Shown here piece after piece: positions 48,691-60,000 of a stretch of DNA of 64,000 bases (positions within the stretch are counted from its first letter, which is position 1; each line of letters opens with the position of its first letter). The DNA comes from Cercis canadensis (taxonomy: Eukaryota > Streptophyta > Magnoliopsida > Fabales > Fabaceae). The notes below the pieces were generated by a model. The model saw only the letters and a list, made by a program, of their open reading frames with translations, did no database searches and was not told where the DNA came from. The position numbers and the translations under genes were made by a program. The DNA is taken from NCBI GenBank assembly GCA_003255065.1, contig QAOA01005000.1:671754-735753 (forward strand), read 5' to 3'.

Positions 48691-48938
48691 TATTATTAAT
48701 ACTCATATTAGTGATGGAGTTGACAAAATTATAATTATATCAAAAACATTTTAATTAGATCTAGTTTTTATTTTTTGGTATTGACATAATTTAATTTATA
48801 TTGTATAAACTATATATTATTAATACTCATATTAGTGATGGAGTTGACAAAATTATAATTATATCAAAAACATTTTAATTAGATCTAGTTTTTATTTTTT
48901 GGTATTGACATAATTTAATTTATATTGTATAAACTATA
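48691..48938. repeat. two-copy tandem repeat, period 124 bp
   Basis: The unit starting TATTATTAATACTCAT at 48691 restarts at 48815 with essentially identical sequence. No N lies between the copies, so unlike the other duplications here it may be genuine. Confidence 0.85.
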
Positions 48939-49897
48939 TAATTTAATAACGAGGAGTTTGAATAACTTAAAAAAATCTTAGGTCTAGACTTTTTATTATG
49001 ATATAACAAAAAAAATTATAAACTACGTTAGTGTAAATTAACATGAATATAACTACTTAGCCCTTAGCCTACATTATAATTTTATGCTTTTGGTCGATGA
49101 TCATATTTTATTCAAATTGCTAAATTGTTAAATTTATATTGAGATGAAAAAATAAAAAATTAACCGAGAAGAATTCGAATTTTATACATCAAGAACAAAG
49201 AGTAATGTTCACTGGCTATTAATTAGGCTCACACTGATTTATATTTGATTAATTGACAGAATCTAAACATAATTGGGTCACTGAATTTCTTTCATGACTC
49301 GGATTTTTTAAAGAGCATTTTTCAAGTACAAAACTGCAACGTTAGATAGAAATAAATAATTAGGGATTCTATTATATTACACGAACGTGATAAATATATG
49401 TAATTTTTATATTTTATTTGATAATTTATTTTATTTTTTAAATAAACTTAAAAATAATTAATTTATACACATATTATTTTATATGTTGTATAATAACAAA
49501 ATATATAAAAAACTTCCGTAAATAAAAGATAATAAAATCAATCGTCGTTGAGAATCAAGACCGTCGGTCCCAAAATTACAAAAGTTCTCGCTTGTGTTGG
49601 TTTGGTTTGGTGTGGAAAGGCTCCTGGCTACGCTTTAATTCCCAATTCGAAGAGTTTCCATATACAGTTGTTCCAGTTTCACAAAATTTTCTGATCCTTC
49701 TCCGAAGTTCCAAGTATTCGGTCTCCTGTGCTGGTCAATTTCTTGTGCTCCACGAACCTCAAAAACTAGAAGGTTAGAATTTTTTTTTCCACCATTCCAA
49801 TATTATAAAAACCCTAGATTTCTATCCTTCTAATATTGTGATTTGGGCACTCGAATTAGGGTTCTTGTTTTGGGGTCCAATATCGAAGGAAGAAGAC

Positions 49898-52800
49898 ATG
49901 GACGACTGTTGTGCTGTTTGCGCAGAACCTTTGGAATGGGTCGCATACGGCCCCTGTTTGCACCGAGAGGTGTGTTCGACATGCGTCGCTCGCCTCCGTT
50001 TCATATGCGAGGATCGCCGTTGCTGCATTTGCAAAACTGAGTGCAACGTCTTATTCGTCACTAAGGTAGGCCTATGGTTTCTCTCTTATTACCCCGTTTG
50101 AATTTGCAGTTTTTATTACTCTAGTGCTCTCCGGTGTACAGGATCTTAGAATCCTCACGGAAATCAAATCATGTTCTTAGAACAATACTTGGTTGGATTA
50201 ATTATATCTGTTATTCTAGACACTCGACCACGTAATTTGAAAGTGTCATCTCTTGCACAATCATTATCCTAGGGCATTATCTTCATCTTAGTCCCGGTAT
50301 TCTAAATCAGATGGCTATCTCACATATCTGTCCACGTTTTCTTGTAAAATTAATTTAGGCCTGAGTGAGTTCATGCTCCAGTACTAAAGCTTAAGACTTA
50401 CTGTGGTTATTGTTGGATAGCACGGATCTAGATTAGTTACCAACATGCTGTTTATGTATAATCAGCACGCTTAGAGTGAAGTATACACGTTCTCTTCTTG
50501 TTGTTGGTCAACGCTACCACGACCTGATTATGAGTTTTCCTCTAATATGTTTACCATGCTTTTACTCTTGCTCTGGTAGCTTTTGAACATATGGTGAGAA
50601 ATTTGAATATGACATGTTTGAAGCAATATAATGACACGAAGGTAGGTTACTGTTACCCAATATCTGAGGTTCATGGTGAGGAACTTTAATCTATTTTGAT
50701 ATCTGTTTACTCAGATATCATTACGGGTCTGAATGAGAAATTTTATGTATTTTGATTTTTGCGACCTCTGGGCTGTCCTTGATACCCATTGTTGCTGCTA
50801 TACTTGCAGGCTCTAGGAGATTATACAATGATGATTAATGACTTTTCAGTCCTGCCATCTGATGTTAGAGAGGGTCATGTGGGATCATATTGGTACCATG
50901 AGGATACAAATGCGTATTTTGATGATGTGGACCACTACAAGATGATCAAGGCTATGTGCAGGCTTTCATGCAGTGTATGTGACAAGATGGAGGAGCAGCC
51001 CCAAGATGCCTCAAAGCGTCGACAAAGGTTTAGGAATATAGAGCAGCTAAAGGGTCACTTATTCCACCGTCATAGGTTGCTTATGTGCAGTTTATGTTTG
51101 GAGGGAAGAAAGGTGGGATTCAGATACTTTGCATCTAATATGAATTTTGGGTGACGATGCTGGTAAATAGAGTCTGTTTATATCTAGTAGATTGACATGA
51201 AAAATTTCATCATTTCTATGATACAGGTATTTATATGTGAACAGAAGCTGTATACTAGAGCACAATTGAATCAGCATATAAGCACAGGTGATTCTGAGGT
51301 GGATGGAAGTGAGAGTGAGAGAGGTGGTTTTATGGGGCATCCTATGTGTGAATTTTGCCTTACCCCATTTTATGGGGACAATGAATTATACACACATATG
51401 TCTACAGAACATTATACTTGTCATATATGCCAAAGGTAGGAATTAAGCTAACCATCTGCTTAACCAGATGCAATTTTATATGGGCCTTAATGTAAGGTTC
51501 ATGATATTTATACTTTTTGTTGCAGGCAGCATCCAGGACACTATGAATACTATAAGAATTATGATGACCTAGAGGCAAGAGATATGTACTTTGCTTTGCT
51601 TTCACTTTCTTTTTAAATATATGGGTTTGTTAAAATTTAAGTATTTGTACAAATGAATACTTCTGGTACAGATCCACTTCCGTCAAGAGCACTTCTTATG
51701 TGAAGATGAGGCATGCCTTGCTAAAAAGTTTGTTGTCTTTCAATCTGAAGCAGAGATGAAGGTGATCACTTATATCATGTGAATAATTTTTCCCTGATCT
51801 TTTTTGTTTTTAATGATTTATTTGGGGTGTGTCTGTTTGTTGAGCCCACATGCTGGTGATTTATTCCTTTTGATACTTATACTGTTTTTATTATATATTG
51901 TGAAATTATAAGACCTGTGGTATCATTCTGGAGTTACCATTCCCTTCATTGTTGAACCTCTTTTTACCTTCTTGACTATGGCTTAGAGGCACAATACTGT
52001 TGAACATGGAGGGCGTATGTCACGGTCGAAACGGAATGCTGCTCTTCAGGCATGTATAGTGACTTAATTTAATGTCCTGATTATTTTTTCTTTTTTATCT
52101 TGTTTCTCATTTTCCAATGGTATTACTAGTAGTTTGCAGTCATTGTTTGATTCCTTGGACCTTCTGATTCTCTTACATCAGCTTTCATCCTTTTCCTCAC
52201 AGATACCAACCAGCTTTCGATACAGACGTATTAATGAACAGGACCAACGACGTGCAAGGGGTCGGTTATTTCGTCGTGATTTTCCTGAAAGTCAACTTTC
52301 TTTGGCCATTCAAGCCAGTTTGGAGACATCCAATGCAGAGGCTGCATTGCATGATACATCAACATCAAGCAATGTTGATCATGGCAACATTGATATTGAT
52401 CCAATCATTCAGCCATTTGAATCATTATCTACAACAGGTTCTGAAACATCTTCAAGATACCTTCAAGCCTTGGGGCATAATTCAAAAAATGCACCACTGG
52501 AAGATTCTTCCTTTCCTCCTCTCTCCATGGGTTCCAGCAATAGCCAGCAAAAACCCAAACATGACTCAGAAGGCTCCTCTAGTAACACTATGGCAGCCCT
52601 TTTGCGCCGGCGTGGCAACAGAAAAGTATCTGTTCCTAATTCTGGTGCTCATGGTTGGCCAGTAGCAAGTCGTGGACATGTGCAATCATCAAGTAATCCT
52701 ACACAATCTAGACCTTCAACAAATACTGTTACTGGTGTGTCACGTAATTCTGGTCAGATGAGGACTACTCTCAATAGTGGACCTGCACCATCAACTTATG

Positions 52801-53840
52801 CTAGTTCTATTCAGGCTACACATAGAACACATGGGCATTTATCTCCTGGTCGTTCAAGGGATTTGCATGACAATGGTAGAATTGTTCACTCAGCTTCTGC
52901 TCCGAATCTCAGTGAGAGAGGACCTGTGGAACCTTCAATTTCTGATTTTCCTCCAGTTTCTGCTGCGCAAGTGAGCAAGTTGCCTGCAAGCAGCCAGTCA
53001 GCACTAAATGTGGAGGATGTTCACACTGCTAACAAGTCATTGGTTGAAAAGATTTGCACTGCTCTTGAATTTGATCAAGATAGATACGCTATTTTTAAAG
53101 AGATATCTGCACAATACCGCCAAGGATTAATTGATACAGGTGCATATCTGGACTATGTGCAGCAGTTTGGCTTGTCTCATCTTGTGCTTGAGTTGGCTAG
53201 ACTATGTCCTGATCCTCGGAAGCAGAAAGAGCTTATTGACTCTTACAATGCCCGTTTGCAAAGAAATTCTCTACAAGAGAATGGTTGGGGCCGGGGTAAA
53301 GGTAAATCTGTAGTCAGCAATGTCTCCAAGAAAGGTAAAGGTAAATCTGTAGATGCTGAAGAGAGTAACCCCAAAGATAAATTAGCAGATAGCTTTTTAA
53401 GCACTGTACGTCAACTACAGTCAAATTATAAGCCTTCAGAAGAGGGGTTGGATATGCTATCAAGGGGTGATTACCGCACCACTAAAGCCAAATCAAAAGT
53501 ATTGGTTGAGGAGCAGCAGACTGGTACAACTCCTGGTAGTCAACAACCCAATGAACCCATGACAAGGCTTAGTGGGCAGAATGAGTCATCAGTTGGCAGT
53601 TTATCTAATCCAAATAGAGAGGATGGGGGTGGTGGCAGCAAGCAACGCAAGAAAACTGCTAAGTTCCTCAGAGTCCGCCTTGGTGATGGTTCTGCAGAAG
53701 CACTTTTTGATTTCAAAAATCCACATATTGATTCAGGTACTGGATCAACAGATAACGTTGAAGGTAACAAGAATGACCCTGGGGGCCTGCCTGTGCGAGG
53801 TGTTTGGCGAAGTGGTGGAGTTCAAAAACTCTTCTCCTAG
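49898..53840 (+). CDS. HEL2: HEL2/ZNF598-type RING and zinc-finger E3 ubiquitin ligase (839 aa, 7 exons)
   Basis: Exons are 49898-50065, 50810-51112, 51227-51435, 51526-51574, 51672-51761, 51987-52049 and 52203-53840 (TAG), joining to 840 codons. The N-terminal RING has Cys5/Cys8, Cys20, His22, Cys26/Cys29 and Cys42/Cys45. A run of C2H2-like fingers follows (HLFHRHRLLMCSLC, MCEFCLTPFYGDNELYTHM, HYTCHICQR, HFLCEDEACLAKKF, MKRHNTVEHGG). The long Ser/Gln-rich C-terminal half ends in a basic/Gly tract and a conserved ARGVW-like tail (LPVRGVWRSGGVQ). HEL2/ZNF598 senses collided ribosomes and ubiquitinates 40S proteins to start ribosome-associated quality control in the cytosol. Introns 4 and 6 have GC donors. 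The ATG at 49898 directly precedes the RING. Confidence 0.92.
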
Positions 53841-54756
53841 ATGAAATGTGCTTCTGAGATTTGAAATGTGAATTTTCGAACAAAGTTGAACTGCTTGGTC
53901 CATGGGAAAAAAATTTAACAGTTAGATTGGAGTAAACAGAAAGGATCCACTTCTGGCTCTGAAGTGATTTTGATTTTTATGTTAAAAGTTGAGTTGGATT
54001 TCAAGTTTGGCCAACTTGGGCGATATGAATGTTGTTGGTATCGAAGGTTTAATTCGTTTTCCTGAATGGGCTAATTTTGCTTGGCTCGAGGTATTTTTTG
54101 ATCAAGTGTTTATATATATTATATTTTTAAATATGAAACCATAGTCTGAAGTGCAACTTTTGTTTTCTATAGTAAGTGGCAATATTATGCCATGATTTGC
54201 TGTATTTTGCACATACTCACTGTTGTTGTTCTATTCCCTTTTGTTATTAGATTAGACAGTCAATTTAGGTGGTTTAGACTTTTGAGTGCCTGAATATGCA
54301 TGTGAAAGGAATGTTCAGCCGAGACAGATAAACAGTCCGATGGAATTTTCTTTACTCTTGAGTCAATTTCTGAAGCGAATTTTTGCACTCCACGCATTCA
54401 ACAGTTTTCTGTCGTATTTTGATTTGTGGACTACCTTTAAAGATTTCATTAAAAGTGAAGTGCCCGCTAGAATGGCAAGCTTCATTTGTATTGTCAAGGT
54501 TAAGCAATATTTGAGGGTGGCACAGGCACAGCAAAACGTGGTTTTCCTTTCCGCCCGCTGTTGGGCATGGCAGTTTCTTATAGATCAGCAAGGCTCCCGT
54601 AAATTCAACTGAAAAAGCTATACTATCTTCCTCTAATCCTAGCCTATGGATCAATGGTACAATCATCCAAATAAGAATGTGGGAAACCGATTGGTCTGAA
54701 TGTAATTACTTTAAACCATATATGACAAACCGATTGTTTTATATAACAGCTAGAAT
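53841..54756. other. intergenic region between convergent HEL2 and ATG8
   Basis: 3' regions of both genes. Small overlapping frames at 54286-54666 on both strands are not recognisable. Confidence 0.5.
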
Positions 54757-56265
54757 TCAATGTGTACAATTTACATTAAGTACTGAACCAAACGTTTTCT
54801 CGGTGCTATAGTACATGTAAAGAAATCCATCCTCATCCTTGAATGATTCATAAACAGATTGCATCAAACTAGCTGCAGAAAATCACAACCACAACAAATT
54901 AGCATAAACAGGGAAATCAGAAAAAAGTAAACTCAGGATAGTAATTTTTGGTGTAAAACTCAAGATTTGGCAAGAGGTATTCCCGCCGGGTCATATTGCA
55001 AGTTTGCAACTTTACCAGTTTGAGGTAAGGTATTTTTGACAAATACAAAGAGAGCTTTTCCAGGGGCCAGATGAAGTCTGGAACTCAAAATGTGAATGAA
55101 ATACCCAACAGACATGTCTCGAGGAACAAGGTACCTATCCAAAGATAAAACGAGAATAAGTATCAGAGAGCTGGTAAACTGAGCGTGGTTACTCACTTAC
55201 TCTGGGGAATATATTCCATTCAATTTCAGTCAACCATTCCAAAAGACAATCCTTCAACACCAAAACCCTGAAAGTGTAGTTTTCTTTTTTAAAAAAAAAT
55301 TCGTAACATCTAGAAAACATAATTACTAGTAATGGAGAAGTCCACTTCAATGTGAACTACGAATTCCCATCCATGACATAGTTGTAGTTAACTAACTGAA
55401 AATTGGTTGAATTCAAAATAAAAGAATACTCATTGACACTTGAATGTAATTATAAACAGCAGCTGCCCTATCCTTTGACAGGATAAGCTTTTAAATGCAC
55501 ATTATAATGACAACTTTGGTTGGAGAGAATGGGGAGATGGGAATAGGAATGAACCATTCACATGTTTGGTTGTCCAAGGAAAGATAATGCTTCCTAGAAC
55601 TGATGGAATACCCATTCACTTTTTAAGCTTATTCCATCCCAGTAATCAATTCTAACCATATATGCATAGAAATTCAATGCTAAATTCCCAATTCACAAGG
55701 CTCTACCATGTCATGCTGCAACATCCTTTCAATCATGGAGTCAAATTACAACTGGAAGGCTAGTAATATAGATATTATATTAATTTAAAGCAAAGTTTCT
55801 AGACGGAGTTTTCTTACTTTTTCTTTTCCATCTGAGGAAGGTCACTCTTCGAATATCTCTCGGCAATCACCTGAAGAATAATACCATGATTGAAGTAAAT
55901 AAGATAGATGTCTTGACCATTTTGTTTGCTTTAATGGTTTTATGTGTATCTAATCTAGAGCATACGTGACTCTGTCGAGGCTTAAATGAAATAGAGAAAT
56001 TAGTGTTTTAGATTTCCTCAAAAAACAGTATAATCGAAAAAAGATTGCGGCCTTACCGGGACTCGGTCGGGGTATTTGGCCACAATATCACGCGATTCTT
56101 CAAGTCTTTGCTCTGCAACTCAAATCAAAACCCATAATCTCAGACTCAGACGGCAAGGAGAACAAGAGTTGATCAATCAATTACAAAATACAAATTGGCA
56201 TCGACAATCAAGGAGTTGGACGCACCGAACGTAAACTCATCCTTGAAACTTGAGCTCCCTCCCAT
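54757..56265 (-). CDS. ATG8: autophagy-related protein 8 (127 aa, 5 exons)
   Basis: Minus-strand exons are 56226-56265, 56057-56112, 55818-55870, 55016-55134 and 54757-54872; introns are GT-AG and total 128 codons with TGA. The protein has the ATG8 ubiquitin-like fold: N-terminal helices with [20 protein letters not shown], then [45 protein letters not shown] and [11 protein letters not shown]. Gly118 is the lipid-attachment site. Nine residues follow it, so ATG4 must trim the precursor before conjugation to phosphatidylethanolamine on the autophagosome membrane. Residues of the LIR-docking pockets (KYLVP strand, [10 protein letters not shown]) are kept. It is a standard ATG8 of the clade that needs processing. 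It is transcribed divergently from the tRNA-Phe/WDR6 side. Confidence 0.95.
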
Positions 56266-56392
56266 TCTGAGCTCTTACGAGTCAATACGCCACTGGTCAT
56301 CAAACTCATCCCTCACCCTCAACACTCGAGGGAGGTATATACGTAAAGCACACAAATGCTATGAAAATATAAAATTCAATTATTGCTAAATT

Positions 56393-56397
56393 GCGGG

Positions 56398-56440
<43 letters not shown>

Positions 56441-56465
56441 GCGTGTTCGATCCACGCTCACCGCA
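56393..56465 (+). tRNA. tRNA-Phe (GAA)
   Basis: A 73-nt cloverleaf: acceptor stem GCGGGGA pairs with the 3' TCACCGC-side strand (one mismatch or G-U allowed), the D-loop has AGTTGGGAGA, and the anticodon loop CTGAAGA has anticodon GAA at 56426-56428. The T-arm GTTCGATCC box and discriminator A are present. It has no intron and CCA is not encoded. A TTTT run follows at once, then an 11-T run, a good RNA polymerase III terminator. Confidence 0.95.
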
Positions 56466-56482
56466 TTTTACTTTTTTTTTTT
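56466..56482 (+). terminator. RNA polymerase III terminator of tRNA-Phe
   Basis: TTTT directly after the tRNA, then AC and a longer T run. Confidence 0.75.
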
Positions 56483-56717
56483 ATTATCAATTAAGCCTCC
56501 TTTTTGGGCCATTAAAAAATATTGGACCGGGTTTATTTATTGCTTATTTTATTTCTATTTATAATTTGGGCCGTCATTACTTATTGGGCCTGAACCTTTT
56601 ATTCATTTGGGCCGTTTAATATTTATAGGGCTAGGTCCAGGTTTACTCTGAACTTCCTATTTGGGTCCTTAGAGGCGGCTCGTCTTCAAAATAAATAGGG
56701 CTTTTTGTTCTGGGTCC

Positions 56718-56732
56718 TTAGGGTTAGGGTTT
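56718..56732 (-). promoter_or_regulatory. double telo-box upstream of WDR6
   Basis: The plus strand reads TTAGGGTTAGGGTTT, two overlapping telo-boxes in reverse, about 290-305 bp before the WDR6 ATG. Such motifs are common in promoters of plant translation genes. Confidence 0.5.
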
Positions 56733-57023
56733 GGGCTTCTTCTTTGGGTCGTTAGGGCCTTTGTAAACGGCAGTTGATGGTCCGTGTTTAGTCTGGCTCT
56801 TCTTCTCTGTCTGTCGTTTCGCATCGCTGATACCGTGTCAGTGTGAGAACTGAGAAGTGCAGCCCGTTGGTGCTTAAACCCTTCGAAACTTAAGTGGCAG
56901 CAACAGGTACAACAATGAACAAGAATAAACCCTTCCAAGTTTGAACTCGAAACACAAGGGGGATTAGGGAAAGCTCAAAGAAGCTGTAGCCTGTGAAAAA
57001 CAGTATAGAAATCAGATACAGCA

Positions 57024-60000
57024 ATGGTGGAGCAAAGTTTAAGTCAATGGCGTATCCATTCTGGTCCATACCTGGGCGAAGTCTCTGCCCTTTGTTTTCT
57101 TCACCTTCCCTCTCACCTATCTTCTCTTCCTTTTCTCCTCGCCGGTACTCCTTTCTGGCTGTTTATACTTTATCACTTTTCTAGTTATTGAATTTTTTCG
57201 CCCATTTGTTCATAAGCTTAATGCTTACTTGTTACTTGCCAACAGGTTTGGGTTCGGAAATTGTGGTATATGACTTAGAAGTCGGAAAGATGATAAGGTC
57301 GTTCTCTGTTTTCGAAGGGATTCGCGTGCATGGAATTACGTCTAGTTTCGTGAATTGCAAAGAAGATACCTCTGTTTCTAAGTTCACCTTTAAAATTGTT
57401 GTCTTTGGGGAAAGAAGAGTAAAAGTCTTTAGCTTCTCCCTTGATAACGTTTTTGGGGACCAAAATAGTTCAGAATCATGCGCACAAATGACGCTAATTC
57501 ATTTGTTGCCAAATTTTGGACACTGGGTATTGGATGTTTGCTTCCTCAAGGTAATTCTCTTTGCCTTGGGGCGGGCTGCTGAACCTTATTTCTAATTTTC
57601 ATTTTGAGAATAATTATAATTACTATTCTTATTTGTGATCCTTTTTGCTTTCGGGTGGCTTGGTAGTATAGCTGCTTCATTTCTTCCAATGAGGGAAGCC
57701 ATTATCTTGCCATTGGATGTAGTGACAATTCAGTTCATATCTGGGACATCTCAAAGTCTGGTACGGTTCTTAAAGTTCAATCTCCAGGTTAGTTTCCACC
57801 TAACGACAAGGACTGAATCATATGAACTGCCATCAGATCATATAATTTTTGTTGATTCAGTAGTGACTGGTGAATTTCCTTTCCCTCCTAATTCTAAAAC
57901 CCATTTTATATGATTCAAATCATAATTATATACTGATTTCTTGTACATAATTCTGTCATTGTTCTTTATTGACTATTTTTCTGATGTTTTCTATTTGTAT
58001 AATCCTATTTGTCTATGGATTATAGTACGGTGCCTTCTGTATTCAATGCGGTTATGGGGTGACAATCTTGAAGTTCTCCGTATTGCATCTGGCACCATAT
58101 ATAACGAGGTAAGTTATCTACTATGATATTTCCTCTATACCCCTTATATATGAGCTTAACAAACGCCAGATGAATGCAAGTATAAAGTTTCATCATCACA
58201 CCTTTCCTCTACACATATATTGATTAATGAAAAAGACAAGAACCTCCTGGTCTGAAATGGAGAAGATGGTAGAGTTCCATTTTTTATCCCACAAGTGCAA
58301 AAAGGAGTGAATATAGAATAACAGAAATGCTGTAATTTTTTTTCCCTTAATAGCCTCCAAAGAATGTTTACTTCCCTCAAAATAATAGTATTCCTTTAAA
58401 GTCATAATGTTCCAAAGAATGTTCATTATCCTTGTTAAATCAACCTGGTGTTCAAAGGATTAGTTTGTTGGCATTTCTGATTTTTTTAAATACTTGAGAA
58501 GAATTTGGTCTGGGCAGATTATTGTATGGAAAGTGGCCCCTCAGCATGATACCTCTTCTTTAAGAAGTGAAGCGGAAGATCATGATCATCAGAGCACTTC
58601 ATTCTCTAATTGCTGCCAGCTAGTTGATCAGCAGTATGAGGCTGTTCATATATGTAAACTTGTTGGACATGAAGGTTCAATCTTTCGAATTGTGTGGTCC
58701 TCCTGTGGATCTAAACTGGTATCTGTCTCTGATGATCGTAGGTGTGTTACCCGCTATCTCAATGATTTATGTTCATTCTTAGAGCGATAACTAGAGGTAA
58801 TTATTTATGTTCACTAATGCAGTGCACGTGTCTGGGCAGTTCCTATTGAAAGGGAAGATTTTTTGGGCCATGATCCTGTTGCCCTTGTATTATTTGGTCA
58901 TAATGCTCGAGTTTGGGACTGCTGTATATTTGATCCTGTAAGCCATTGACTTCTGTTCACTCTTTCTAAACTTAACTTGGAAAATGTTTATGGGCTTCAT
59001 TTGAATGCTTGTTCAAAATTTCATTCTCAGACTTGGTGTTTGTTCTATTTGCATTTGGGCTAGAAGCCTCTCAATAGACATACCCTATTGTCAAGACTTG
59101 GGAGTTTGATACCTGCTTTTATTATAAATTAGAATGATTTGCATGCTTTACTTTTGACGGATTTCCTTGCAACTTATACTGATCCTTTTATTTATTAGTG
59201 AAATAGAGCTGCATAGAATTTGATATGTAGAGTAATATTTTCTGAACATGTTCATTTGAAATTAGTTCATTTCTTACATGTCAATTTGCTACTTTTCAGT
59301 TGCAATTCTTGTGGCTTTTTGCCTCTAAAAGGTGTGCTTTTGCATACATTAGCAAGGTTCTTTTCTGCTTTTGTCTTCTCGTTTCTTAAACATAGCAGGC
59401 ATGGTCTTATCTTCATCGCTGTTTCGATTAAAGTTGAGTCAGTTCACTACATTAATACATTACCATTCTGCTCATACATTCTCGGGTTGTCTTTGCTCCC
59501 TTATGAGTCTTGTATATGTGACGTTGATACTATCTTTATTATCTGCTCTATTCATCTGGACTCCTGGGCTTGAAACTACTACTCTTTTGTCATATGCTTC
59601 TGCAGTTGATTGTTACTGCCAGTGAGGATTGTACATGTCGAATATGGGGAGCTGACGGTGAACAGCTTCAGATGATTAAGGAGCACTTGTAAGTTGTAAA
59701 CACATTTTCTTGCTTGATGATAATGAAATTAATAATTGATGATTTTTAGATTTTCTAGGAACCGTGGACTTGCAATTGGAAATCATTAATCTTATGTTAT
59801 CTTAAAGATTTGACACTAAATATATCACCTGTTATTGATTGTCCCTGCTCCTCCTGATTTTTTATGATGGCTGATGTTTGTATACTATGAAGTTTAAAAG
59901 GACCTAAGGAATTCTATAACCCTGAATGTTGGACTTTCCTACAAATAGATGCTTCAATTCTGTTCCCTTGAAAAAATATATTTGAAAAAGTGAATTGTTA

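Larger units (their letters stand above)
47789..49897. other. AT-rich intergenic region with simple and tandem repeats
   Basis: No gene is supported. It holds a (TA)n(GA)n microsatellite at about 48200-48240 and a two-copy tandem repeat at 48691-48938. The last 300 bp is the HEL2 promoter and leader. Confidence 0.55.
56466..57023. other. spacer between tRNA-Phe and WDR6
   Basis: Promoter and leader of WDR6. It contains repeated GGGCC-type boxes near 56500-56640 and a double telo-box at 56718-56732. The minus-strand frame at 56669-56938 shows no family and is probably chance. Confidence 0.55.

Noticed and set aside
54286..54666. Overlapping open frames on both strands downstream of HEL2
   Set aside because: No conserved motif, no splice context linking them to HEL2 or ATG8.
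59220..59625. Open frame in WDR6 intron 6
   Set aside because: Hydrophobic, T-rich intronic sequence with no family match; the WDR6 exon 7 acceptor at 59605 falls inside it.
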